DNA of 18,807 bases from CALNYS01 sp964639935. Lineage in GTDB: Bacteria > Planctomycetota > Phycisphaerae > Phycisphaerales > UBA1924. The notes below the pieces were generated by a model, which saw nothing but the letters and a program-made list of their open reading frames with translations, had not been told where the DNA came from and searched no databases. Location of the stretch: NCBI GenBank assembly GCA_964639935.1, contig CAZXGT010000033.1:1-18807 (forward strand). The letters run 5' to 3'. The position numbers and the translations under genes were made by a program. Below are positions 7,508 to 15,472 of the stretch, piece by piece; the stretch's first letter is position 1; each line of letters starts with the position of its first letter.

Positions 7508-8449
7508 ATGAGCCAGCACGTCCGACTGACCGATGTCTCGCCGCGCGACGGTCTACAGAATGAGCGGGGGATCGTGCCGACGGCGGAGAAGGTGGAACTC
7601 ATCCGGCTTCTCGCGGAGGCGGGCGTGGACGAGATCGAGGCGACAAGCTTCGTGTCTCCCAAGTGGGTCCCGCAGTTGGCGGACGCGGAAGAGGTGCTCG
7701 GTGAGCTGAAGCGTTCGCCTTTGCGCAAGCCGCCCCCGGCGATCAGCGTTCTCGTGCCGAATCGGAAGGGCTTTGAGCGGGCGCTGGCGCTTCACGAAGC
7801 GGATTTTCCACTGAAGATCGCGGTCTTCACGGCGGCGAGCGAGACGTTCAGCCTGAAGAACACGAACGCTTCGATCGGCGAGACGATCGACCGGTTTCGG
7901 GAGTTCGTCCCGGAGGCGATCGATCGGGGCATGCTTGTGCGGTGCTATGTCTCGTGCGCGATCGGGTGCCCGTACGAGGGACAAATCGAGCCCAAGCGGG
8001 TTCGGCAGACGGCGGACCGGCTGCGCGAGTTGGCGGCGGACTCGGCGTGGGACAGCGGCCAGATCGAGCTCGATCTCGGGGACACCATCGGCGTGGGCGA
8101 CGCGGAGCGGACGCGGCGGCTGCTCGAGGCGTTCGAGCCCGCATCGCGGCGGAGGTTGACGCTGCACCTGCACGACACGTTCGGTCGCGCGGGCGAGTGC
8201 GTGCGGGAAGCGCTCGGGATGGGCGTTCAGTCCTTCGACGGATCTGTGGCGGGGCTTGGCGGTTGCCCCTACGCGGGCACAGAGGACAAGCCGGCGCCGG
8301 GGAACGTGTCGACCGAGCGCGTGGCCTCCATCGCGCTAGACGCGGGGTTCGAGGTGGGCGTGGACCTCGAGAGGCTGCGGGCGGCGGGCGAGCGAGCGCT
8401 GCGGATCTCGCATGAGGCGAAGGCTCGCGCGGCGGAGGCGGCGTCGTGA
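7508..8449 (+). CDS. mvaB: Hydroxymethylglutaryl-CoA lyase
   Basis: Splits HMG-CoA into acetyl-CoA and acetoacetate, the last step of leucine breakdown. At 313 residues it is full length. Diagnostic stretches are DVSPRDGLQNE (10-20), TSFVSPKWVPQ, FTAASETFSLKNTNASI, CYVSCAIGCPYEG (146-158), ELDLGDTIGVG, the metal-binding H220 and H222 in LHLHDTFG, and the HMG-CoA-lyase signature SVAGLGGCPYAG with catalytic C253, followed by N266. The start ATG is preceded by AGGA (7498-7501) and lies 4 bases after the ATP-grasp stop. Its own stop overlaps the next start (GTGA). This is the clearest pathway marker in the window and anchors the leucine/isovalerate interpretation of its neighbours. Confidence 0.96.
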   Translation: MSQHVRLTDVSPRDGLQNERGIVPTAEKVELIRLLAEAGVDEIEATSFVSPKWVPQLADAEEVLGELKRSPLRKPPPAISVLVPNRKGFERALALHEADFPLKIAVFTAASETFSLKNTNASIGETIDRFREFVPEAIDRGMLVRCYVSCAIGCPYEGQIEPKRVRQTADRLRELAADSAWDSGQIELDLGDTIGVGDAERTRRLLEAFEPASRRRLTLHLHDTFGRAGECVREALGMGVQSFDGSVAGLGGCPYAGTEDKPAPGNVSTERVASIALDAGFEVGVDLERLRAAGERALRISHEAKARAAEAAS

Positions 8450-9192
8450 TCGGGCGGTCGATCGATGACGGCGTGCTGCGGATCACGCTTGACCGGGCGG
8501 AGAAGCGAAACGCGCTGACGCCCGGGATGCTGCACGAGATCGCGACGATCGCGGCGACGGCGGAACGCGAGGCGGCCGAGGCGCGGGCGATCCTGCTGAC
8601 CGGGGAGGGCGACTCGTTCTGCGCGGGGTTCGACCTGACGCTGTGCCGAAACGACCGACGGGCGATGCGCGAGCTGCTCACGGGGCTGAGCCAGGCGATC
8701 GCCGCGCTGCGGCGGGCGCCGATGCCGGTGGTGGTGTGCGCTCACGGCGCGGCGATCGCGGGCGGGTGCGCGCTTCTGGGCGGCGGCGAGGTCGTGGTGA
8801 CGAATCGCGACGCGAAGCTCGGATACCCCGTGGTGCGGCTTGGGGTGAGCCCGGCGGTGACGTCGCCCTTTCTGCGGCAGTCGCTCGGGATGGGCCGAAC
8901 GCGCCGGCGGCTTCTGGACCCGGCGCTTTTTTCGGGCGCGGATGCGCTACGCGAGGGGCTTGCGGGGGAGTGCCTCGAGACGGCCGACATGGCGAGGGAT
9001 CGTGCGGAGGAGATCGCGCGGGATCTGGCGACAAAGCCGCGTCACGCGATGCGCGTGACCAAGCGGTGGATCAACGAGCTCGACGGGAGCCTGGACGATG
9101 GCGTGATTGGTGCGGCGCTGGAGGCGTCGACAGCGCTGGCGGGCGGCGAGGAAGAGCAGGCGCGCCTGGCGGCGCTGTGGAAGAAGGGTTGA
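8446..9192 (+). CDS. Enoyl-CoA hydratase/isomerase family protein lacking both catalytic glutamates
   Basis: Crotonase-fold acyl-CoA protein of 248 residues. The GTG start overlaps the HMG-CoA lyase stop by 4 bases. CoA-binding and oxyanion features are present: EKRNALT, GDSFCAGFDL (55-64) and HGAAIAGGCALLGGGEVVVTN (100-120). By alignment to rat crotonase from memory, the first catalytic Glu falls on A109 (AGGCAL) and the second on V129 (GYPVVRLGVSP), so neither acid/base residue is there. Ordinary hydration is therefore unlikely. It may be an isomerase, a thioester-binding partner, or may use other residues. The PAVTSP segment resembles the methylglutaconyl-CoA hydratase branch and the next gene, so the pair may be an old duplication forming mixed oligomers. 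Confidence 0.85.
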   Translation: MIGRSIDDGVLRITLDRAEKRNALTPGMLHEIATIAATAEREAAEARAILLTGEGDSFCAGFDLTLCRNDRRAMRELLTGLSQAIAALRRAPMPVVVCAHGAAIAGGCALLGGGEVVVTNRDAKLGYPVVRLGVSPAVTSPFLRQSLGMGRTRRRLLDPALFSGADALREGLAGECLETADMARDRAEEIARDLATKPRHAMRVTKRWINELDGSLDDGVIGAALEASTALAGGEEEQARLAALWKKG

Positions 9193-9194
9193 GC

Positions 9195-9962
9195 ATGGCG
9201 AAGACAACGGACCCGCGAGAGCTTGCGAGGCTTGAGATCGACGGGCGCGTGGCGCGAGTGACGCTGAACCGGCCGGAGTCGCGCAACGCGCTCTCGCTTT
9301 CGTTGCTTGAGGGTCTGAACCTGCGGGTGGACGAGCTTCATCGGCGGACGGACCTCTCGGTGCTGGTTCTGGGCGGCGAGGGGAAGGCGTTCTGCGCGGG
9401 GATGGACCTCAAGAGCGTGATGGATGAGCCGGACGGCGCGAGGGCGCTCCTGCGCGCGATCGCGGAGCTGACCATCAAGCTGCGGAGGCTGCACATGGTG
9501 GTGTTCGGCCGGGTGCAGGGGGCGGCGATCGGCGGCGGGTGCGGGCTGGCGTGTGTGTGCGATCTGATGGCGACACACCCCGAAGCGAAGCTCGGGTATC
9601 CGGAGATCGATCTCGGCGTCTGCCCGGCGGTCGTGGCGCCGTGGCTGGTGGAGAAGATCGGGGCCGGGCGAGCTCGGCAGGTGCTGCTGACGGGCGGGAC
9701 ATTCGATGGGCGACGGGCGCACGAGCTTGGTTTGGCGACCCACCTGTTCGAGCGTGACGAACTGGAGGCGGAGTCCGAAAAAATCATTGACCGGCTGGCT
9801 TCGGCGGCTCCGCGAGCGCTCCGGGCGACGCGGACCTGGCTCGCGGAGATGAGCGGCGAGGGGATCGAGGAGGCGGTGCGGCGGGGCGCGGAGCTTTCCG
9901 CGGAGGTGGTCCGGGGCGAGGAGGCGCAGGCCGCGCTGCGGGCTCGTTTCGGGGGATCCTGA
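9195..9962 (+). CDS. liuC: Enoyl-CoA hydratase, methylglutaconyl-CoA hydratase candidate
   Basis: Crotonase-family protein of 255 residues. Landmarks are LNRPESRNALS, GKAFCAGMDLK (63-73), the oxyanion-helix region QGAAIGGGCGLACVCDLM (108-125) and LGYPEIDLGVCPAVVAPWLV (133-152). The first catalytic Glu position is G117, but the second is kept as E137. Gly at the first position together with the PAVVAP segment resembles AUH/LiuC-type methylglutaconyl-CoA hydratases, and HMG-CoA lyase two genes upstream would use the product. ATG 9195 lies 3 bases after the previous stop with GAAGGG at 9183-9188. The symbol is a pathway inference; substrate specificity within crotonases is hard to read from sequence. 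Confidence 0.83.
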   Translation: MAKTTDPRELARLEIDGRVARVTLNRPESRNALSLSLLEGLNLRVDELHRRTDLSVLVLGGEGKAFCAGMDLKSVMDEPDGARALLRAIAELTIKLRRLHMVVFGRVQGAAIGGGCGLACVCDLMATHPEAKLGYPEIDLGVCPAVVAPWLVEKIGAGRARQVLLTGGTFDGRRAHELGLATHLFERDELEAESEKIIDRLASAAPRALRATRTWLAEMSGEGIEEAVRRGAELSAEVVRGEEAQAALRARFGGS

Positions 9963-9964
9963 CC

Positions 9965-9981
9965 GGCCCCTCGGGGCCTTT
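9965..9981 (+). terminator. Weak hairpin after the liuC-like gene
   Basis: GGCCCC-TC-GGGGCC followed by TTT, starting 2 bases after the stop. The stem is short and the T-run minimal, so it is only a possible terminator. A new -10-like box at 9989 just downstream agrees with the end of a transcription unit here. Confidence 0.4.
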
Positions 9982-9988
9982 GATCCTC

Positions 9989-9994
9989 TATACT
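9989..9994 (+). promoter_or_regulatory. Possible -10 box (TATACT) of the FadJ-like/acyl-CoA dehydrogenase unit
   Basis: TATACT is close to the sigma-70 consensus and stands out in this GC-rich intergenic region, just behind a possible terminator hairpin. No clear -35 is visible. It would give a leader of about 165 bases to the TTG start at 10165. Confidence 0.4.
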
Positions 9995-10006
9995 GCGGTG
10001 CGGTCT

Positions 10007-10044
10007 GTCGAAGCCCCCTTCGCTTCTGCGCGTTGGGCTTCGAC
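10007..10044 (+). other. Leader hairpin, 10-bp perfect inverted repeat
   Basis: GTCGAAGCCC (10007-10016) and GGGCTTCGAC (10035-10044) are perfect reverse complements with an 18-base loop, followed by TTTT at 10048-10051. It lies in the putative 5' leader of the FadJ-like gene, just after the TATACT box. It could be an attenuator, an mRNA-stabilising element or a protein-binding inverted repeat; the sequence does not decide. Confidence 0.5.
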
Positions 10045-10154
10045 GACGTTTTGACCGGCTCTGCACGAGGCGAGCCTCGGAGACGCGTTGGTCGAATCAG
10101 CATCATCGGGATGCGATCGGAGCGCGGAGACTCCGACGGGTTCCGCCGACTCTT

Positions 10155-10160
10155 GGAGGT
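10155..10160 (+). promoter_or_regulatory. Strong Shine-Dalgarno deciding a TTG start
   Basis: GGAGGT lies 4 bases before TTG 10165. It outweighs the in-frame ATG at 10111, which has no comparable site and would add 18 residues rich in Arg and Ser without family similarity. Confidence 0.6.
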
Positions 10161-10164
10161 CGTC

Positions 10165-11058
10165 TTGGGCGAAGTGACGCCGCTGGACTTTGAGACGAAC
10201 GGGCACGGCGTGGCGACGGTGTGGCTCGAGCAACCGGAACGTCCGGTCGTGGTTCTGGACCGATCGCTCATCCGCCGACTCGATGCGACGCTCGACGCGC
10301 TGCCGGATGATCTGGGCGGGTTCGTGCTGGCCTCGAGATGCGAGCGCGTGTTTGTGGCGGGCGCGGACCTCGTGGAGATCGACGGCCTGAGCGACGCGGA
10401 GCTCGATGCGTATCTCTCGCTCGGCCAGCGGGTGTTTGGCCGGATTGCGAAGCTCCCGTGCACGACGGTGGCGGCGATCACGGGCGCGGCGCTCGGTGGC
10501 GGCCTCGAGGTCGCGATGCACTGCGACGAGCTGGCGGCGCTCGAGCCTGGCGAGGACGAGAAGCCCTACCCGGTGGGCCTGCCCGAAGCGGGTCTTGGGA
10601 TCTGCCCCGGGTGGGGCGGCGCGAACATGCTGCCGGCGCGGATGGACGCGAGGGACGCGATCGAGCGGACCGCCGCGGGAAGGCCGATGACGATCAGCGA
10701 AGCGATCGAGAAGGGGCTCTTTGCCGGGACGGCCCGTGACAAGGATGGGGTGATCGCGCTCGCGCGCGAGCGGGCTCAGGCGGCGAAGGTGGACTCGGAT
10801 CGCGAGCGACCGATGAACGCGACATGGCGGGCGGACGAGGTGCGGAGCGCCTTGGAATCCGCGAAGCTGCCGGAGACGAAAGCGGCGGAGGGCGTCCGTT
10901 CCTGCGTGGAGGCGGGGCTCTCTGGAGGTTGGTCCGCGGGGCTGACCGCAGAAAAGAACACACTGATTGCACTGCGATCGACGCCGGAGGCGCGGGAAGC
11001 GCTGGAGGCGTTTTTCGCGAAGAGCAAGCCAACGACCGGCGCGAAGGCCGGCGGGTAA
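10165..11058 (+). CDS. Enoyl-CoA hydratase, FadB/FadJ N-terminal-domain type
   Basis: Stand-alone crotonase-fold hydratase of about 297 residues, longer than simple crotonases. Landmarks are CERVFVAGADLVEI (59-72), TGAALGGGLEVAMHCDEL (106-123) with E115, and LPEAGLGICPGWGGANML (139-156) with E141. Both catalytic glutamates of classical enoyl-CoA hydratases are therefore present. The C-terminal extension, with GLTAEKNTLIALRSTPEAREALEAFF-like residues (given here only as key positions 248-290), resembles the linker after the hydratase domain of the FadB/FadJ multifunctional proteins, but the 3-hydroxyacyl-CoA dehydrogenase part is absent. The TTG start follows GGAGGT. The next gene, an acyl-CoA dehydrogenase, begins 12 bases after the stop, so the two probably act on consecutive beta-oxidation steps. 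Confidence 0.82.
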   Translation: MGEVTPLDFETNGHGVATVWLEQPERPVVVLDRSLIRRLDATLDALPDDLGGFVLASRCERVFVAGADLVEIDGLSDAELDAYLSLGQRVFGRIAKLPCTTVAAITGAALGGGLEVAMHCDELAALEPGEDEKPYPVGLPEAGLGICPGWGGANMLPARMDARDAIERTAAGRPMTISEAIEKGLFAGTARDKDGVIALARERAQAAKVDSDRERPMNATWRADEVRSALESAKLPETKAAEGVRSCVEAGLSGGWSAGLTAEKNTLIALRSTPEAREALEAFFAKSKPTTGAKAGG

Positions 11059-11070
11059 GGAGCACCGGGA

Positions 11071-13053
11071 ATGGCCAAGGCTGATCTGTCGAAGCTCAAG
11101 GGCGTTTCGGAGCGCGATCGTCAGATGATCGCGGACGCGGAGACCATGATGGGCCCCGAGCCCGAGGAGATGGGGTTCGTGAAGAACCTCTTCTGGGGGC
11201 GGGTTCGTGAGGATCTGGTGTTCCCGTATCCTGAGCAGTCGCCCGAGGAGACCGCCAAGTGCGACCAGCTGCTCGCGGCGCTCGATGAATACCTGATGAC
11301 CGAGCACCCGTCGGTGCAGATCGATCAGGAGCAGGAGATCCCGGACTGGGTGATCAAGAAGCTCTTTGATCTCGGCGTGATGGGGATGACGATCCCGGCC
11401 GAACACGGCGGGCTCGGGCTCGGGATCACGAGCTACAACCGCGTGCTCGAGCGGATCGGCCGGACGTGCGCGTCGACGGCCGTGGTCGTCTCGGCGCACC
11501 AGTCGATCGGCTGCAAGGCGATCATGCTCTTCGGCACCGAGGAGCAGAAGCAGAAGTGGCTGCCGAAGCTCGCGAGCGACACGCTCAGCGCGTTCTGCCT
11601 GTCCGAGCCGAATGTCGGATGCGATGCGGGCGGGCAGGAGACGCGGTGCGAGCGAAGCGAGGACGGTTCGCACTACATTCTCAACGGCGAGAAGAAGTGG
11701 GCGACGAGCGGCGCGCTGTCGGACGTCTTCACGGTGATGAGCAAGCAGCGGCTCGAGGACCCGAAGACCGGGAAGGTCCGCGACAAGGTGACCGCGCTGA
11801 TCTGCACGCCGGACATGGAGGGCATCGACGTCTTCCAGAAGAACCGGAGCAAGTGCGGGATCCGCGGGACATGGCAGGCGCGGATCCGGTTCACCAACGT
11901 GAGGGTGCCGGCGGAGAATCTGCTGCACCACGAGGGGCGCGGGCTGAACGTCGCCCTGACGTGCCTGAACTACGGGCGCTGCACGCTGTCGGCGGGCATG
12001 CTCGGGGCGGGTCGCGCGGCGCGCGACCAGGCGGTCAAGTGGAGCCGGACGCGGTATCAGTTCCAGCGTCCGCTCTCTGACTTCGACCTCGTGAAGGAGA
12101 AGATCGCGCGGATGGGGGCGTACTGCTACGCGATGGACTCGATGCTCTACATGACGACGGGGTTCCTCGATCGTCACGACTCGGACATCATGGTCGAGAC
12201 CGCGACGTGCAAGGTGTTCTGCTCGGAGATGGGCTGGCGGGTCGTCAACGACGCGATGCAGATCATGGGCGGCGAGGGGTACATGACGGAGAACGAGCTT
12301 GAGCGCACGTTCCGCGACTCGCGCATCTACACCATCGTCGAGGGCGCCAACGAGGTGATGCAGTCGTTCATCTTCGGCTACGGGGGCAAGCAGTTGGCCG
12401 AGTCGATGCTGGGCGTGAAGGGCGCCGTTGAGTGGGACAAGGACAGCCCGGCGGGCGCCAACATGGCGCGGATCTTCAAGGCGGGCGTGAGCCCGACGAT
12501 CCTGCGGCGCGCGATCCCGCTCGGGAGCGAGCTGTTCCTGGGGATCAAGCCGGCGGCGCCGAAGATCAGCAAGGTTCACGGGTCGCTGACCGCGCAGGCC
12601 GAGCGTCTGGCGCAGCTTGCGCGGGATCACTCGCACGTGTTCAAGATGGCGAGCAAGAAGCACGAGGAGGCGATCATCGATCGCCAGACGGTGCAGGCTC
12701 GGATCGGCGATCAGGCGATGTGGCTGCACGCGATGGCGTGCGTGATCTCGCGTTTGGACATGCAGATCCGCTCCGGTCAGGACGGGGTGGAGTTCGATCG
12801 CGATCGGGCGGCGGCGGAGCACTTCCTCGACCTCGCCGAGCTCGAGATCCGCAAGTGCTTCCGAGCGCTCGACGAGAACGCCGACGACTCGATGCGGAAG
12901 GCGGCGGCGGCGGCGATCGCCTTCTCCGACAGCCAGCCGAACGAGAGGTTTTACATCCACGAGGCGTCGCCCGTGGCCGCCGGCGAGGGTCAGGAACGCG
13001 ACCACGAGGCAGTGAAGCAGTTCCCGGGCGACGGGGTGGCGAGCAGCGCGTAA
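11071..13053 (+). CDS. Acyl-CoA dehydrogenase, long VLCAD/ACAD9-type
   Basis: FAD-dependent acyl-CoA dehydrogenase of 660 residues. The core (about 60-445) shows TIPAEHGGLGLG, FCLSEPNVGCDAG (175-187), NGEKKWATSG (205-214), CGIRGTWQARIRFTNVRVP, LNYGRC (299-304), QFQRPLSDFDLVKEKIA and QIMGGEGYMTENELER (397-412). The predicted catalytic base is E424 in IVEGANEV, the position used by MCAD and VLCAD. Isovaleryl-CoA dehydrogenases have a small residue there and use a Glu in another helix, while here that helix reads LNYGRCTLSAG. So despite the leucine context this is probably a medium- to very-long-chain enzyme. The C-terminal extension of some 200 residues is also VLCAD-like and may mediate dimerisation or membrane contact. 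AAGGAG at 11057-11062 overlaps the previous stop. Confidence 0.93.
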   Translation: MAKADLSKLKGVSERDRQMIADAETMMGPEPEEMGFVKNLFWGRVREDLVFPYPEQSPEETAKCDQLLAALDEYLMTEHPSVQIDQEQEIPDWVIKKLFDLGVMGMTIPAEHGGLGLGITSYNRVLERIGRTCASTAVVVSAHQSIGCKAIMLFGTEEQKQKWLPKLASDTLSAFCLSEPNVGCDAGGQETRCERSEDGSHYILNGEKKWATSGALSDVFTVMSKQRLEDPKTGKVRDKVTALICTPDMEGIDVFQKNRSKCGIRGTWQARIRFTNVRVPAENLLHHEGRGLNVALTCLNYGRCTLSAGMLGAGRAARDQAVKWSRTRYQFQRPLSDFDLVKEKIARMGAYCYAMDSMLYMTTGFLDRHDSDIMVETATCKVFCSEMGWRVVNDAMQIMGGEGYMTENELERTFRDSRIYTIVEGANEVMQSFIFGYGGKQLAESMLGVKGAVEWDKDSPAGANMARIFKAGVSPTILRRAIPLGSELFLGIKPAAPKISKVHGSLTAQAERLAQLARDHSHVFKMASKKHEEAIIDRQTVQARIGDQAMWLHAMACVISRLDMQIRSGQDGVEFDRDRAAAEHFLDLAELEIRKCFRALDENADDSMRKAAAAAIAFSDSQPNERFYIHEASPVAAGEGQERDHEAVKQFPGDGVASSA

Positions 13054-13056
13054 ACT
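13051..13056 (+). promoter_or_regulatory. Possible -10 box (TAAACT) of the leucine dehydrogenase unit
   Basis: TAAACT begins with the stop codon of the acyl-CoA dehydrogenase gene and lies 105 bases before the proposed leucine dehydrogenase start. No -35 is evident. Directly behind it, 13061-13084 can fold into a GC-rich hairpin (outer stem GGCCC/GGGCC) that might instead be a terminator or a 5'-end stem. Confidence 0.25.
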
Positions 13057-13161
13057 GACTGGCCCACCGCCGCGGCGCGGGGCCTTGATCGCTTTGAGAG
13101 TCAACTGAGACACCAACGGGCGCCGCGGGTCGGGCCTATGAAGGAATCGGAGAGAGTCACG

Positions 13162-14235
13162 ATGTCAGAGGTCTTTGCCGGAATGCGGTCGCGGGGTCAC
13201 GAGCAGATTGTGTTCTGCTCGGACGAGGCGAGCGGTCTTCGCGGGATCATCGCGATCCACAACACGTCGCTCGGTCCGGCGCTTGGCGGGTGCCGGCGCT
13301 GGCACTACGAGAGCGAGTCCGCGGCGCTGGAGGACGTGATGCGCCTCTCCGAGGCGATGACCTACAAGGCGGCGGCCGCGGACCTTCCGATGGGCGGGGC
13401 CAAGAGCGTGATCTGGAAGCACACGCCGGAGGACGCGCCGAGCGAGGCGCTGGCTCGGGCGATGGGACAGTACGTTGATCGTCTCAAGGGTCTGTACATC
13501 GCGGCGGAGGATGTCGGCATCGATACGCGGTTCATCGATTGGATGGCGGGCGAGACCCCGCACGTGATGGGCGGCGAGACGACGGCGCGTGGGGGCGATC
13601 CGGCTCCGTACACGGCGCGCGGCGTCGTCAACGGGATCAAGGCGGGCCTCGAGCACTCCGGCAAGGCGCCGGCGCTCGAGGGGGTCACGATCGCGATTCA
13701 GGGCCTCGGGGCTCTTGGCGCCAACGTCGCGAGGATCGCGATCAACGAGGGCGCCAACGTCGTGGCGGCCGAGATCAACGAGAAGCGCCTCGCCGCGGCG
13801 ACGACCGAGCTGCCGAAGATCGAGGTGGTCGCGCTCGATGAGATTCTGCGCGTCGAGTGCGACGTCCTCTGCCCGTGCGCTCTCGGCGGCGTGGTGACGA
13901 GCGAGAATATCGGCGATCTGAACTGCGCGGTGCTCTGCCCGGGCGCCAACAATGTTCTCGGCGATCCGAGCGAGGACGCGAAGCGGCTCAAGGATCGCGG
14001 GATCATCTACTGCCCGGACTTCGTGGCCAACGGCGGCGGGCTGATCCAGCTCGCGGGTCTGTGGTGCGGGTTCGATCAGCCGGAGCTCGACCGTCGCCTG
14101 GCGAACATCCAGAACGCGGTCGGGACGATCCTCAAGGACTCGGAGAACATGGCCTCGGCGCACGAGGCGGCGCTCGCGTATGCTCGCAAGCGTCTGGAGG
14201 CGGGCAAGCCGCTCAACGAGTTCGCGACGGCCTGA
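13162..14235 (+). CDS. bcd: Leucine (branched-chain amino acid) dehydrogenase
   Basis: NAD-dependent oxidative deaminase giving 2-oxoisocaproate and related keto acids, 357 residues. It is of the Glu/Leu/Phe/Val dehydrogenase family. GHEQIVFCSDEASGLRGIIA near the N-terminus and IHNTSLGPALGGCR are hallmark leucine dehydrogenase stretches. The substrate and catalytic lysines are K69 and K81 in MTYKAAAADLPMGGAKSVI. The Rossmann glycine motif is GLGALGANVA (181-190). The C-terminal CPGANNVLGD and YCPDFVANGGGLIQ are also typical. ATG 13162 has GGAGAG 7 bases ahead; an in-frame ATG at 13138 lacks one. The gene is 61 bases before E1-alpha, so keto-acid production and oxidation are likely co-expressed. 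Confidence 0.93.
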   Translation: MSEVFAGMRSRGHEQIVFCSDEASGLRGIIAIHNTSLGPALGGCRRWHYESESAALEDVMRLSEAMTYKAAAADLPMGGAKSVIWKHTPEDAPSEALARAMGQYVDRLKGLYIAAEDVGIDTRFIDWMAGETPHVMGGETTARGGDPAPYTARGVVNGIKAGLEHSGKAPALEGVTIAIQGLGALGANVARIAINEGANVVAAEINEKRLAAATTELPKIEVVALDEILRVECDVLCPCALGGVVTSENIGDLNCAVLCPGANNVLGDPSEDAKRLKDRGIIYCPDFVANGGGLIQLAGLWCGFDQPELDRRLANIQNAVGTILKDSENMASAHEAALAYARKRLEAGKPLNEFATA

Positions 14236-14296
14236 GAGCCCCGCCTCCGCCCCTGAACCGCTCGCCGCGACGCCCTTTTTTCGGAGGGAGCCCACC

Positions 14297-15418
14297 ATGC
14301 CCCTTGAACGCGTCTACGGCGCTGAGATCCAGCGTCTGACCATCCTTGACGAGAACGGAAACTTTGACGAGAAGCTCGGCAAGGGCCTGCTCGAGGTCGA
14401 CGACGTCGTCGCGCTCTACAGGCACATGACGACGTGCCGGCAGCTCGATGAGATCGCCTTCAAGCTGCAGCGGTCGGGCCGGATGGGCACGTACCCGCAG
14501 AACAAGGGCCAGGAGGCGGCGGCGACGGGAACGGCGTTCGCGCTCGAGAAGAGCGACTGGATCGTCCCGTGCTACCGCGAGAACGCCGCGCTCTTCTGGC
14601 ACGGTCTCCCGATGGAGTACGTGCTGCTGCACTGGATGGGCGACGAGCGGGGGAATCGGATCCCCGAGGGCGTCAACGCGTTGCCGCTTTCGATCCCGAT
14701 CGGGACGCACATGCTTCACGCGGTGGGTATCGCGTGGGCGGCGAAGCTTCGCGGCGAGAAGACCGTGTCGGCCGCGTACTTCGGCGACGGCGCCACGAGC
14801 GAGGGCGATTTCCATGAGGCGATGAACTTCGCCTCGACGCTCAAGATCCCGACGGTCTTCGTGTGCCAGAACAACAAGTGGGCGATCAGCGTGCCGATCG
14901 AAAAGCAGATGGCCTCGGAGACGGTCGTTCAGAAGGCGCTCGCGTACGGCATGGACTGCATTCAGGTGGACGGGAACGACCTGTTCGCGGTGTACAAAGC
15001 GATGAAGGACGCGGTGAAACTCAGCCGCGAGACGAGCAAGCCGTTCTTCATCGAGGCGGTGACCTACCGGATGGGCGACCATACGACGGCGGACGACGCG
15101 CGGCGATACCGCGACGCCTCAGAGGTCGAGGAGTGGGCGGCGAAGTGCCCGCTGAAGCGGCTGCGGATGTGGCTCGAGACGCGCGACGCGTGGGATCAGA
15201 AGCAAGAGGACGCGTTGATCGCGGAGGCAGATGAGGTCGTGAACGCGGCGGTGAAGCGGGCGTTTGACATCGAGAAGCCTTCGACGGCCGACATCTTCGA
15301 TCACACGTTCGCGGACATCCCGGACGACCTGAAGCTCCAGCGCGACACGATGCGGACGAACTCGCTCTCGCAGCGTCCGGAGCAGGAGACGCTGCGCGCT
15401 CAGCCGCAGACGGTTTGA
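14297..15418 (+). CDS. pdhA: 2-oxo acid dehydrogenase E1 component, alpha subunit
   Basis: Thiamine-diphosphate-dependent E1-alpha of a pyruvate or branched-chain 2-oxo acid dehydrogenase complex, 373 residues. The ThDP-binding motif runs from GDGATSEGDFHEAMNFAS (163-180) to QNNKWAIS (191-198). GRMGTYPQNKGQEAA, CYRENAALFWHG and YRMGDHTTADDARRYR (phosphorylation-loop region of the mammalian homologue) are further landmarks. Overall pattern and the end of the protein (DIFDHTFADIPDDLKLQ) look more like the Bacillus/Geobacillus PdhA type, known to accept branched-chain keto acids, than like dedicated BCKDH-alpha. The leucine dehydrogenase neighbour favours a branched-chain or dual role. GGAGGGAG at 14283-14290 sets the start; longer in-frame starts overlap leucine dehydrogenase. 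A TTTTTT run precedes the ribosome site. Confidence 0.92.
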   Translation: MPLERVYGAEIQRLTILDENGNFDEKLGKGLLEVDDVVALYRHMTTCRQLDEIAFKLQRSGRMGTYPQNKGQEAAATGTAFALEKSDWIVPCYRENAALFWHGLPMEYVLLHWMGDERGNRIPEGVNALPLSIPIGTHMLHAVGIAWAAKLRGEKTVSAAYFGDGATSEGDFHEAMNFASTLKIPTVFVCQNNKWAISVPIEKQMASETVVQKALAYGMDCIQVDGNDLFAVYKAMKDAVKLSRETSKPFFIEAVTYRMGDHTTADDARRYRDASEVEEWAAKCPLKRLRMWLETRDAWDQKQEDALIAEADEVVNAAVKRAFDIEKPSTADIFDHTFADIPDDLKLQRDTMRTNSLSQRPEQETLRAQPQTV

Positions 15419-15472
15419 CAACGGAACACCGGCGGGCCCGCTCGGCCCCCACTGCTTTGAGGATCAGGATTC

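Noticed and set aside
11071..13053. Isovaleryl-CoA dehydrogenase (liuA)
   Set aside because: E424 sits at the MCAD/VLCAD catalytic position, the IVD-specific Glu is lacking, and the chain is about 250 residues too long.
13061..13084. GC-rich hairpin after the acyl-CoA dehydrogenase as a firm terminator
   Set aside because: The stem has an internal mismatch loop and only TT follows; it also shares the GGGGCCTTGATC end with the stretch at 9973-9985, which may be chance in GC-rich DNA. Mentioned only with the nearby -10 box.
9988..13116. Very long open frame (over 1000 codons) on the minus strand
   Set aside because: It is antisense to the FadJ-like hydratase and acyl-CoA dehydrogenase genes, rich in Arg, His and Leu, has no domain motifs, and exists because high-GC coding DNA leaves the opposite frame without stops.
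14274..14281. T-run after leucine dehydrogenase as a terminator
   Set aside because: No stable stem lies directly before it, and it abuts the E1-alpha ribosome site; read-through into E1-alpha is more likely.
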